Origin: Flavobacterium piscinae
GTDB taxonomy: Bacteria; Bacteroidota; Bacteroidia; Flavobacteriales; Flavobacteriaceae
Reading direction: 5' to 3'
Assembly (NCBI RefSeq): GCF_004122145.1
Contig: NZ_SBKQ01000006.1
Span: 143,780-207,779, forward strand
DNA: 64,000 bases
Both the position numbers and the translations under genes were made by a program. Shown piece after piece: positions 32,984 through 40,632 of this stretch. The first letter of the stretch is position 1. Each line of letters begins with the position of its first letter. The notes below the pieces were generated by a model that had not been told where the DNA came from, ran no database searches, and was given only the letters and a program-made list of their open reading frames with translations.

Positions 32984-33631
32984 ATGATTTTTAATAAAGA
33001 TACAGCTAAAAAAACGGCCGAATTGCTTTTACAAATAAACGCAATTAAATTAAATCCAAAAAATCCTTTTTCATGGGCTTCAGGATGGAAATCGCCAATT
33101 TATTGTGATAATCGGGTAACACTCTCATTTCCACCGATTCGAAATTATATTCGGGAAGAATTTTCCAAACACATTGAAAAAGAATTTGGCAAACCCGATG
33201 TGATTGCCGGCGTAGCTACGGGTGCAATTGGCATTGGCATGCTTGTTGCAGAATATATGGGACTTCCTTTTGTGTATGTTCGCCCAGAACCCAAAAAACA
33301 CGGTCGTCAAAACCAAGTGGAAGGCTTTTTGCAAAAAGGTCAAAATGTAGTGGTGGTTGAAGATTTAATTAGTACCGGAAACAGTAGTTTACTTGCTGTT
33401 GAGGCTCTCAAAGAGGCCGGAGCAAATGTGAAAGGCATGGTCGCTATTTTTACTTATGGTTTTGACATCTCCGTAGAGAATTTTAAAAAAGCCAATGTAA
33501 CACTGCACACGCTTTCTAATTATGACAATTTATTGGAATTGGCCGTTGCAAAAAAATACATTACCGAAGATGAACAACACACCTTACAAGAGTGGCGTGT
33601 GAGTCCCTCTACTTGGGGTGTGGAAGTTTAG
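32984..33631 (+). CDS. pyrE: Orotate phosphoribosyltransferase
   Basis: The 215-residue enzyme joins orotate and PRPP to give OMP in pyrimidine synthesis. The PRPP motif VVVVEDLISTGNSS and the catalytic loop region RPEPKKHGRQNQ are clear, as is VIAGVATGAIGIG. I chose the ATG at 32984 (MIFNKDTAKKTAELL) because the frame upstream at 32951 runs through the divergent gene's start and the -7 box. An SRPBCC gene follows after 72 bp. Confidence 0.95.
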   Translation: MIFNKDTAKKTAELLLQINAIKLNPKNPFSWASGWKSPIYCDNRVTLSFPPIRNYIREEFSKHIEKEFGKPDVIAGVATGAIGIGMLVAEYMGLPFVYVRPEPKKHGRQNQVEGFLQKGQNVVVVEDLISTGNSSLLAVEALKEAGANVKGMVAIFTYGFDISVENFKKANVTLHTLSNYDNLLELAVAKKYITEDEQHTLQEWRVSPSTWGVEV

Positions 33632-33668
33632 TTTTGAAAATTGAAAAAATAGATATAATCAGCTCTCG

Positions 33669-33696
33669 GACAACCGACAACTGACAACCGATAAAA
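33669..33696 (+). repeat. Heptamer repeat array before the SRPBCC gene
   Basis: GACAACC, GACAACT, GACAACC and a degraded GATAAAA repeat with a period of 7 bp, ending 7 bp before the ATG at 33704. Confidence 0.6.
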
Positions 33697-33703
33697 GAAA
33701 AAA

Positions 33704-34096
33704 ATGAATTTAGAAAGTCCAAAAGTTACTGTAGAAAAATCAGCTACTTATTTATTTGAATCATTGACTGATGTTCGCAATTTTGAAAAATTAATGCCGG
33801 ACAGCATTGCCAAATTTGAAGTAACCGGGGAAGATTCGTTTATTTTCGGACTAAAAGGAATGCCGGAAATTAAATTAAAGATGAAAGAAAAAAACGCTCC
33901 AAGCCAAGTGGTTTTGGGAGCTGCTTCAGACAAATTACCTTTTACTTTAACCGGAAATATTAATTCATTATCCGATAATAGTTCAGAAGTTCAATTGGTT
34001 TTTAATGGCGAATTCAACCCCATGATGGCGATGATGATTAAAGGTCCAATTTCAAAATTTATTGAAACTTTGGCTGCAAATATGCACAAACTATAA
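33704..34096 (+). CDS. SRPBCC-family protein
   Basis: The 130-residue protein fits a START/SRPBCC fold: VTVEKSATYLFESLTDVRNFEKLMP at the start, a beta-rich middle and a long C-terminal helix (GPISKFIETLAANMHKL). Such proteins bind hydrophobic ligands. It has no signal peptide and follows pyrE in the same direction; a link with pyrimidine synthesis is not evident. Confidence 0.8.
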   Translation: MNLESPKVTVEKSATYLFESLTDVRNFEKLMPDSIAKFEVTGEDSFIFGLKGMPEIKLKMKEKNAPSQVVLGAASDKLPFTLTGNINSLSDNSSEVQLVFNGEFNPMMAMMIKGPISKFIETLAANMHKL

Positions 34097-34148
34097 CAAA
34101 ATCAATTCTATTTATTCAGTCCTTATCTTTTTAAAATAGCATATTTTG

Positions 34149-34156
34149 TATCTTTG
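34149..34156 (+). promoter_or_regulatory. -7 box (TATCTTTG) of the second M28 gene
   Basis: Exact TAnnTTTG, 11 bp before the ATG at 34168, predicting a leader of only about 7 nt. Confidence 0.45.
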
Positions 34157-34167
34157 AAAGAAAAGAT

Positions 34168-35523
34168 ATGAAATATTCTCTTCTTACGATACTTTTATTA
34201 TTTTCTATCGAAACATTCGCACAAACCGACAGTCGGATTTATGATATCATAGAGGCAGTTTCTTCAAAACGATTAGAAAATGACATTACAACACTTGCTA
34301 ATTTTGGTACTCGAAATACTTTTAGTGATACTCTTTCAAACACAAGAGGAATTGGAGCTGCCCGTCGTTGGATAAAATCAGAATTTGAAACTATTTCCAA
34401 ACAATGTAAAAACTGTTTAGAGGTTTTTTATCAAAAAGATTATGTGACTACCAATGTGGGAGAACGTGTGCCCAAAGACAGTTGGATCGTGAACGTAGTG
34501 GCAATTCAAAAAGGCACGAAATATCCCAACCGTTATATTATTATGACTGGCGATATTGATTCTAGAAATTCAGATACAATGGATTATGAAGGCGATGCCC
34601 CCGGTGCAAACGACAATGCAACCGGAATGGCTGGAACGATTGAAGCCGCTCGGGTTTTATCAAAATATACCTTTGAAAACAGCATCGTTTATTTGGGATT
34701 GTCCGGTGAAGAACAAGGTTTGTTTGGCGGAAAAGGTTTTGCCGAGTTTGCTAAGAAAAACAATTGGGAAATTATTGGAGTGTTAAACAATGATATGATT
34801 GGTAACATTGAAGGTGTAGATGGTGTGATTGATAACCGAAGTTTCAGAATTTTTTCAGAACCGACACCACCAAATGAAACCGAAAAGCAAAGAAATCAGC
34901 GTCGGTTTTACGGTGGTGAAGTCGATGGTATTTCTCGTCAATTGGCTCGCTATACGCATCAACAAATTCTTACGTATATGCCGGAAATGAATCCCATGAT
35001 GATTTATCGATTAGACCGATTTGGTCGTGGTGGACATCATCGTCCGTTTAATGATTTGGGATATGCCGGCATTCGAATTATGGAAGCTCACGAAAATTAC
35101 AACCGTCAACATCAAAATTTAAGAACCGAAAATGGCATTGGTTATGGCGATGTATTAGCAGGTGTCAATTTTGATTATGTTGCCAAGTTAACGGCTGTGA
35201 ACGCTGTAGTTTTGGCAAATTTAGCTTGGTCTCCACCACCGCCAACAAACGTACTGATTGGAGGAATTGTAGAAGCGAACACCAAATTACGTTGGGAAAA
35301 GTCAACTGATGAAACCATTTCAGGGTATAAAATTTATTGGCGAAATACCACCTCTCCACAATGGGAATTTAGTCGCTTTGTGGGTAATGTTGACAATTTC
35401 GAATTAAAAGGAATTGTGATTGACAATTTTTATTTTGGGGTTGCTTCGGTTGGAAAAGACGGACATGAAAGTGTAATCGTTTTTCCAAGTGATATTATTC
35501 GAAAAACATTTAGAACCAATTAA
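34168..35523 (+). CDS. Secreted M28-family peptidase with fibronectin-like C-terminus
   Basis: The 451-residue protein has a signal peptide ending at TFAQ, an M28 domain (about 80-350) and a beta-sandwich C-terminus resembling fibronectin type III (about 360-445). Metal-site motifs are GDAPGANDNATG, LSGEEQGLFG, NNDMIGN and a late His in EAHENYN. The first ligand position, usually His in GAHxD, is Asp in TGDIDSR. It is probably an aminopeptidase. The stop codon overlaps that of the convergent GH3 gene at 35520-35523. Confidence 0.85.
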   Translation: MKYSLLTILLLFSIETFAQTDSRIYDIIEAVSSKRLENDITTLANFGTRNTFSDTLSNTRGIGAARRWIKSEFETISKQCKNCLEVFYQKDYVTTNVGERVPKDSWIVNVVAIQKGTKYPNRYIIMTGDIDSRNSDTMDYEGDAPGANDNATGMAGTIEAARVLSKYTFENSIVYLGLSGEEQGLFGGKGFAEFAKKNNWEIIGVLNNDMIGNIEGVDGVIDNRSFRIFSEPTPPNETEKQRNQRRFYGGEVDGISRQLARYTHQQILTYMPEMNPMMIYRLDRFGRGGHHRPFNDLGYAGIRIMEAHENYNRQHQNLRTENGIGYGDVLAGVNFDYVAKLTAVNAVVLANLAWSPPPPTNVLIGGIVEANTKLRWEKSTDETISGYKIYWRNTTSPQWEFSRFVGNVDNFELKGIVIDNFYFGVASVGKDGHESVIVFPSDIIRKTFRTN

Positions 35524-38500
35524 TTTTCAGGAAGTATTGCATCATAAATCACTTGCTGAATATCCTCCCGAATATTGTTTTGGGATAATAAATTTTTATC
35601 CGCGTTGGGATACGTTCGGTTGGATAGAAAGATGTAAACCAATTCTTTATCAGGATCTGCCCAAGCCATTGTACCCGTAAATCCGGTATGTCCAAAACTA
35701 GTCATCGAAGCACATCCACAGGTTGGACCTGACTTTCCAAGTTGCGGCTTATCAAACCCAATTCCGCGTCGATTTCCTTCCGGACAATAATAACATGTAT
35801 TAAAAATATCAAACGTTTCCGATGAAAAAAATTGCTGACCACCATAATTTCCTTTTTGAAGAAAAAGCTGCATGATTTTGGCCATATCCAATGCGTTAGA
35901 AAAAATACCGGCATGACCTCCTACTCCACCTTCCATTGCAGCCGTCATATCGTGAACATATCCTTGAATGGTTTGATAGCGAAAATAAGCATCTTCTTCT
36001 GAAGGAGGAATAATACTCATATCCACCTTTTTTAATGGGTTATAAAGCGTGTTAGTAGCTCCCATTTTTATATAAAAATTCTTTTCGCTCAATTCGTCTA
36101 AGGTTTTTCCGGTAGAATTTTCAATAAAATGTTTGAGTATGATAAAAGTAAAATCACTGTATTTATATTCTTTTCTGGGCAATAACTTACTCGTGGCGAT
36201 AGCAGACAGAATCGAGTCTTGGTAATCTTTCCTTAAGTATAAATTTTCAGCCACTTGAAAAGGGAAATCTTCGCTGTATAATTTTCTATAATACTTCTCA
36301 GAAGGTTTTTTTTCTTCATTTAAGGTTCCTTTATAAAATGGAATCCAAGCTTGCAAACGGGCATAATGTGAGAGTAAATCTTTAAAAATAATATTCTCCT
36401 TATCTGTTCCTTTAAAAATTGGTAACATATCACCTAATTTTGTCTCTAAAGTAACCTTTTTAACGTCATATAGTTGCATCACATTGGGTAAAGTAGAAAC
36501 TATTTTTGTCAAAGAAGCGACGTCATAAATATCCGAATTTTTAACCATAACCTGGTTATCATACGTATGAAATCCAAATGCTTTTTGATAGATTACTTTT
36601 CCTTTTCGGGCTACTACTATTTGTCCACCCGGAGTCATTTTTTCCCCAATTGCCTTTTGCATAATTGCATCAATTCGTTGAAGTACCAATTCATCTACAC
36701 CAACATTATGAGGATGTGTAAACCCTAATCGATTGATTTTTTCAGTTGTTAAACCATGGTTTACTTTAAACTCTTCGTTTATGGAAACAGGTAGTTTTCC
36801 TTTCGCTTGAATTGCACCAAAAATAAGTTCCGCGACGGCAATTTGAGCCATTTCATTATTTTGATACCCCACAATTACACCATCAATATCTTCAAAACTA
36901 GGAATTGCACTCAATGCATAAGGTTTAACAAAACAAGATAAGATCACTTTTTTGCGTTTAGCAATTTCATTTATTTTTTGGATTTCTTCTGAGGATAAAT
37001 CATGTTTTTTCCATGCTCCATCCGCTTTGTGATAACTGATGATAACTTTGCTATAATCGCTTAAATCTGTTAAAAGCGAATCTAAATTTGAGTTTGAAAT
37101 TTCAGTAACTTCAGCATAATTCTTTAACATTTCTAAAAAAACACCATTGGAATCATCACCTAATTTAACATAGGCAATTTTATCTTTTTCCAAATTTTTA
37201 ATCGGAATAATTGAGGCTTTGTTACGAACAACTGTTACGATATTTTCATATAATCTGTTTTGCAAAGCGACCATTTCGGGGGGATTCATAGTGGTTGCAA
37301 TGCTTTGAATATCAATTGGTTTGTACTTATTTAAACCCGCTTTGTATTTAAATTGTAAAATCTTTTTCACTGAATATGCCAATCGTTCTTCCGAAATTAA
37401 TTGTTGGTCGTAGGCTTCTTTTATTTTTTGAATGGCAACCGGAACATTTTCCGGAAAAAGCAAAATGTCGTTTCCGGCTTGGAAAGCAGCTAAGTCAATG
37501 TCACCGGGACTTTTAAAATTACTAGCTCCTTTCATATTAAGAGCATCAGTAAAAATCAAACCTTTAAAGTTTAACTCATTTTTAAGCAAATCAGTCACTA
37601 TAACATTTGAAATGGAAGAAGGAAAACCTTTCCGCGATTCAAAACTTGGCACTTCTAAATGAGCAACCATGACACTGGCTAATCCTTTATTAATCAGTTT
37701 TTTATAGGGATATAATTCCACATCACGAATATGCTCTTGCGAAAAATCAATGACCGGTAAAGTATAATGTGAATCACTTGAAGTTGCACCATGACCGGGA
37801 AAATGTTTTCCAGTCGCAAAGACGCCATTACTTTGTAAACCGTTCATTAATGCCATTGCTCGCTCGGTCACTTTTTCTTTATCTTCCCCAAAAGAGCGAT
37901 TGCCAATAATAGGATTTTTTGGATTGGTATTAATATCCAAAACAGGAGCAAAATTAAAATGTATTCCTAGTTTTTTTGATTGAAGAGCCATTTGCTTTCC
38001 GGCTTCTTCAATTAATTTCAAATCTTGAATAGCACCAAGCGTCATATTCCATGGAAAACGGTTGACTGAATCAAGACGCATACTTAATCCCCATTCAGCA
38101 TCAATACCAATAAACAAAGGAGTTTTTGTGCGTTCTTGAAAACGATTGGTCATTTGTGCTTGACGAACGGGTCCGCCTTGAAAGAAAATCAAACCGCCAA
38201 TCTTTTGTTCGTCAATTAATTTATCTAAGGATTTAATGTGAGCCGAATCTTTATTGGAATAGGCTGCCACCATAAAAAGTTGTCCGATTCGTTCTTCAAC
38301 TGTCATTGAATTATATACGCTATCTACCCATTTTTTTTCAATGGAGGTAACTGTTACATAATCAAAAGGAAGGTTTTCTGCATTTTTTTTTGTTAATTCA
38401 TTAGTTTGAACAGTATTTAACTCAAGATTAGCATCAGATTTTTGTCTGACTTTATTTGTTGCACAATTCAGTACAATAATGAGGATAAGTAATAGCGGAA

Positions 38501-38525
38501 TAATTTGAACAAATCTGGATTTCAT
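35520..38525 (-). CDS. Glycoside hydrolase family 3 fused to class C beta-lactamase-like domain (lipoprotein)
   Basis: From the ATG at 38525 the protein has 1001 residues and a lipoprotein signal (LILIIVLNC). The first half is a GH3 beta-N-acetylhexosaminidase: KHFPGHGATSSDSHY (about 240) is the NagZ-type catalytic His/Asp loop and FTDALNMKGA (about 325) carries the nucleophile Asp. The last 400 residues are a serine beta-lactamase/esterase-like domain with SLTK (about 670), a Tyr motif YKYSDFT and HTGFTG. It likely cleaves GlcNAc-MurNAc links in the envelope; the second domain may act on peptide or ester bonds. Such fusions are known in Bacteroidota. Confidence 0.9.
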   Translation of the reverse strand: MKSRFVQIIPLLLILIIVLNCATNKVRQKSDANLELNTVQTNELTKKNAENLPFDYVTVTSIEKKWVDSVYNSMTVEERIGQLFMVAAYSNKDSAHIKSLDKLIDEQKIGGLIFFQGGPVRQAQMTNRFQERTKTPLFIGIDAEWGLSMRLDSVNRFPWNMTLGAIQDLKLIEEAGKQMALQSKKLGIHFNFAPVLDINTNPKNPIIGNRSFGEDKEKVTERAMALMNGLQSNGVFATGKHFPGHGATSSDSHYTLPVIDFSQEHIRDVELYPYKKLINKGLASVMVAHLEVPSFESRKGFPSSISNVIVTDLLKNELNFKGLIFTDALNMKGASNFKSPGDIDLAAFQAGNDILLFPENVPVAIQKIKEAYDQQLISEERLAYSVKKILQFKYKAGLNKYKPIDIQSIATTMNPPEMVALQNRLYENIVTVVRNKASIIPIKNLEKDKIAYVKLGDDSNGVFLEMLKNYAEVTEISNSNLDSLLTDLSDYSKVIISYHKADGAWKKHDLSSEEIQKINEIAKRKKVILSCFVKPYALSAIPSFEDIDGVIVGYQNNEMAQIAVAELIFGAIQAKGKLPVSINEEFKVNHGLTTEKINRLGFTHPHNVGVDELVLQRIDAIMQKAIGEKMTPGGQIVVARKGKVIYQKAFGFHTYDNQVMVKNSDIYDVASLTKIVSTLPNVMQLYDVKKVTLETKLGDMLPIFKGTDKENIIFKDLLSHYARLQAWIPFYKGTLNEEKKPSEKYYRKLYSEDFPFQVAENLYLRKDYQDSILSAIATSKLLPRKEYKYSDFTFIILKHFIENSTGKTLDELSEKNFYIKMGATNTLYNPLKKVDMSIIPPSEEDAYFRYQTIQGYVHDMTAAMEGGVGGHAGIFSNALDMAKIMQLFLQKGNYGGQQFFSSETFDIFNTCYYCPEGNRRGIGFDKPQLGKSGPTCGCASMTSFGHTGFTGTMAWADPDKELVYIFLSNRTYPNADKNLLSQNNIREDIQQVIYDAILPEN

Positions 38526-38573
38526 AAAAATGAGTTTCACTTTTACTATCAATCAAATTTAATGCCTTGTTGC

Positions 38574-38604
38574 AAAGTTCAGCTTCAAAACAGGCTAAAA
38601 TCAA
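38574..38604 (-). promoter_or_regulatory. Possible promoter of the GH3 gene
   Basis: On the minus strand TTGA, a 20-bp spacer and GAACTTTG (38581-38574), one mismatch to the -7 consensus. Confidence 0.35.
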
Positions 38605-38651
38605 TAGAAAAAATTAAAGTAAAGGAAATTTTGATAATAAATCAAGTTTTT

Positions 38652-39134
38652 TTAAAAGAAACGGCTGTGCCAGCTGTCTTCTGCCGGAACTTCCCAACTT
38701 TCTTTCCATTCTTCAATGGTATTGACAAGATTGTTGAAAACGATTGTATTGGGTGAAACCGCTTTTTCTTTCGCCATTCTTTTAAAATCAATAAGCGATT
38801 TGTGCGTGAGAAATTCACCTTGTTTATAGGTTACATTCATTTTATCCAACAAATCAACCTTGTATTTTTGTTCTAATGATTGAATAAATTCAACCGATTT
38901 ATCAATGGAACAACCCGTAGCTTGTTGTACTTCTTGATTCACCGCGATGATGATAAAACGATTGTATTTTGTAATGAAAGAGGCTTCTAATGAAGTTCCG
39001 TGAGCAGCCCAATCTTCTATAAAATTTTTTAAATCACTTTCAATATCAGCTATTTCAGCATCTGAAAATTTTCGGTTGGACTGATAAATCCAAATTCTGG
39101 ATTCTTCGGGAAGATTATCAAAAGGTATATACAT
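38652..39134 (-). CDS. Conserved hypothetical protein (often labelled ABC transporter ATPase)
   Basis: The 160-residue protein has no Walker motifs, so the label ABC ATPase that I recall for relatives is not supported. Visible traits are PEESRIWIYQSNRKFSDAEI at the start, WAAHGTSLEASF and a Cys in QQATGCSIDKSVEF. Single-domain, soluble, alpha/beta. It lies downstream of the CCG-domain gene in the same direction with a repeat-filled 95-bp gap. Confidence 0.75.
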   Translation of the reverse strand: MYIPFDNLPEESRIWIYQSNRKFSDAEIADIESDLKNFIEDWAAHGTSLEASFITKYNRFIIIAVNQEVQQATGCSIDKSVEFIQSLEQKYKVDLLDKMNVTYKQGEFLTHKSLIDFKRMAKEKAVSPNTIVFNNLVNTIEEWKESWEVPAEDSWHSRFF

Positions 39135-39148
39135 TTTATTTTAAGTAT

Positions 39149-39226
39149 AGGGTAATGGGTAAAAAGTGAAGGTTATTATTAATTGTTTTGTTGAAAACTA
39201 TTCCAATTACCTTTTACCCATTACCA
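39149..39226. repeat. Inverted octamer arrays, GGTAATGG type
   Basis: AGGGTAAT, GGGTAAAA and AGTGAAGG (39149-39172) face CCAATTAC, CTTTTACC and CATTACCA (39203-39226). The 14-bp segment 39151-39164 is the exact reverse complement of 39212-39225. The element sits between the CCG-domain gene and the unknown gene, 15 bp before the ATG of the latter. Confidence 0.65.
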
Positions 39227-39229
39227 ATA

Positions 39230-40021
39230 TTATAAATCTTGAGCGTTTGCAATTAATTCTGCCACATCCATGACTTTTATTGACGCTTCTTTTTCTTTAT
39301 TTTTTACGCCATCCGTCATCATCGTATTGCAAAATGGACAACCGGCCGCAATAATATCCGGTTTTGTTTCTAGGGCATCTTCTGTGCGTTCGATGTTAAC
39401 TTCCTTGTTGCCGGGTTCGGCATCTTTGAACATTTGTGCTCCACCAGCCCCACAACATAAACCATTGGCACGAGAACGCTTCATTTCAACCAATTCTACC
39501 TCTAACTTTTGAATTAAATCACGAGGGGCTTCGTATACGTTGTTTGCTCTCCCCAAATAGCAAGGATCGTGAAAAGTAATCCGTTTTCCTTTAAATTGAC
39601 CGCCTTCAATTGTCAGACGACCATCATCCAATAATGATTTTAAAAATTGAGTATGATGCATCACTTCATACAAACCGCCTAACTCCGGATATTCATTTTT
39701 AATGGTATTGAAACAATGCGGACAAGCGGTTACAATCTTTTTCACTTCATACGCATTCATTACCTGAATATTCATCATGGCTTGCATTTGAAATAAAAAT
39801 TCGTTCCCTGCTCTTTTGGCCGGATCTCCGGTACAACTTTCTTCGGTGCCTAAAACGGCAAAAGGTACATTGGCACGATTTAGAATCTTGACGAAAGCTT
39901 TCGTAATTTTTTTTGCTCGGTCATCAAAGCTACCGGCACATCCTACCCAAAATAAAACTTCGGGTTGCTTGCCTTGAGCCATCATTTCTGCCATGGTTGG
40001 CACTGTTAGATTTTCTGCCAT
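39230..40021 (-). CDS. CCG-domain (HdrB/GlpC/LutA-like) Fe-S protein
   Basis: The 263-residue cytosolic protein has two cysteine-rich CCG-type modules: WVGCAGSF with SCTGDPAKR and TACPHCFNT, then HDPCYLGR with LCCGAGGA and AGCPFCNTM. In HdrB such modules hold noncubane [4Fe-4S] clusters that accept electrons. Together with the membrane Fe-S protein encoded at 40633-41958 it probably forms an oxidoreductase linked to the quinone pool. The natural substrate is unknown. Confidence 0.9.
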   Translation of the reverse strand: MAENLTVPTMAEMMAQGKQPEVLFWVGCAGSFDDRAKKITKAFVKILNRANVPFAVLGTEESCTGDPAKRAGNEFLFQMQAMMNIQVMNAYEVKKIVTACPHCFNTIKNEYPELGGLYEVMHHTQFLKSLLDDGRLTIEGGQFKGKRITFHDPCYLGRANNVYEAPRDLIQKLEVELVEMKRSRANGLCCGAGGAQMFKDAEPGNKEVNIERTEDALETKPDIIAAGCPFCNTMMTDGVKNKEKEASIKVMDVAELIANAQDL

Positions 40022-40029
40022 ATTTTTAA

Positions 40030-40101
40030 GATTGTTGGATGGTTAGATTTTTGGATTATTCGATTGCTCAAAAAATCTAATAATCTAACAATCGAAATTT
40101 C
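40030..40101. repeat. Inverted octamer arrays, GATTGTTG type
   Basis: Five units GATTGTTG, GATGGTTA, GATTTTTG, GATTATTC, GATTGCTC (40030-40069) are followed immediately by the reverse type AAAAAATC, TAATAATC, TAACAATC (40070-40093) and GAAATTTC. On the minus strand the five-unit array ends 8 bp before the ATG of the CCG-domain gene. Confidence 0.7.
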
Positions 40102-40106
40102 ACTTT

Positions 40107-40553
40107 TTATTCGTGATGTTCATCATCAAAAACTTGAATTGTAACTTCTTTTTCAACCAAATCGGTAAATTTTCCTCTGTAACGAGTTGCTTTAACTAAA
40201 TGATTATCAATCCAATGGTAATTTCCGCCTCTAGGTTTTCCCATCACCATTCCATGGTATTTAAAACCATGTTTTTTTAACCAAATTTCGGTATATTCTC
40301 GGTGAGCTTCCGTTCTCGAGGTAAAAAAGAAGATGATGTGACCTTCATCATACCATTTGTTTAAGGTTTTCAATGCATCCGGATAAACTTCTGCTGTGAG
40401 CATTCGTTCCGGTTCTTCATTGGGAATATCGTCACATATAGTTCCGTCGATATCGATTAAATAATTTTTTATTCCCTCCGGTAAAATCGGGCTTAGGTGT
40501 TGACCGTTTTCGGTTACGGTTTGCAACTTTTTTTCAATGTCTTCCGCTTTCAT
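40107..40553 (-). CDS. HAD-superfamily phosphatase-like protein
   Basis: The start at 40553 gives 148 residues. LIDIDGTICDD (about 33-43) is HAD motif I with the nucleophile Asp, FFTSRTEAHREY is motif II, and the C-terminus carries DDEHHE. It is probably a small phosphatase. It stands between the two Fe-S subunit genes. The reading frame extends upstream to 40604, but that part lacks similarity to HAD N-termini. Confidence 0.8.
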   Translation of the reverse strand: MKAEDIEKKLQTVTENGQHLSPILPEGIKNYLIDIDGTICDDIPNEEPERMLTAEVYPDALKTLNKWYDEGHIIFFFTSRTEAHREYTEIWLKKHGFKYHGMVMGKPRGGNYHWIDNHLVKATRYRGKFTDLVEKEVTIQVFDDEHHE

Positions 40554-40632
40554 TTTAAATTTTAAATTAGTTTCACATTCATTAAACACGTTCCCAAGCC
40601 TCACATATATGGGAATTTGTTTGGTTTATAAA

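Noticed and set aside
40591..40611. Inverted repeat TTCCCA/TGGGAA between the HAD and membrane Fe-S genes
   Set aside because: Only 6 bp with a 9-nt loop and no T tract; it may be chance.
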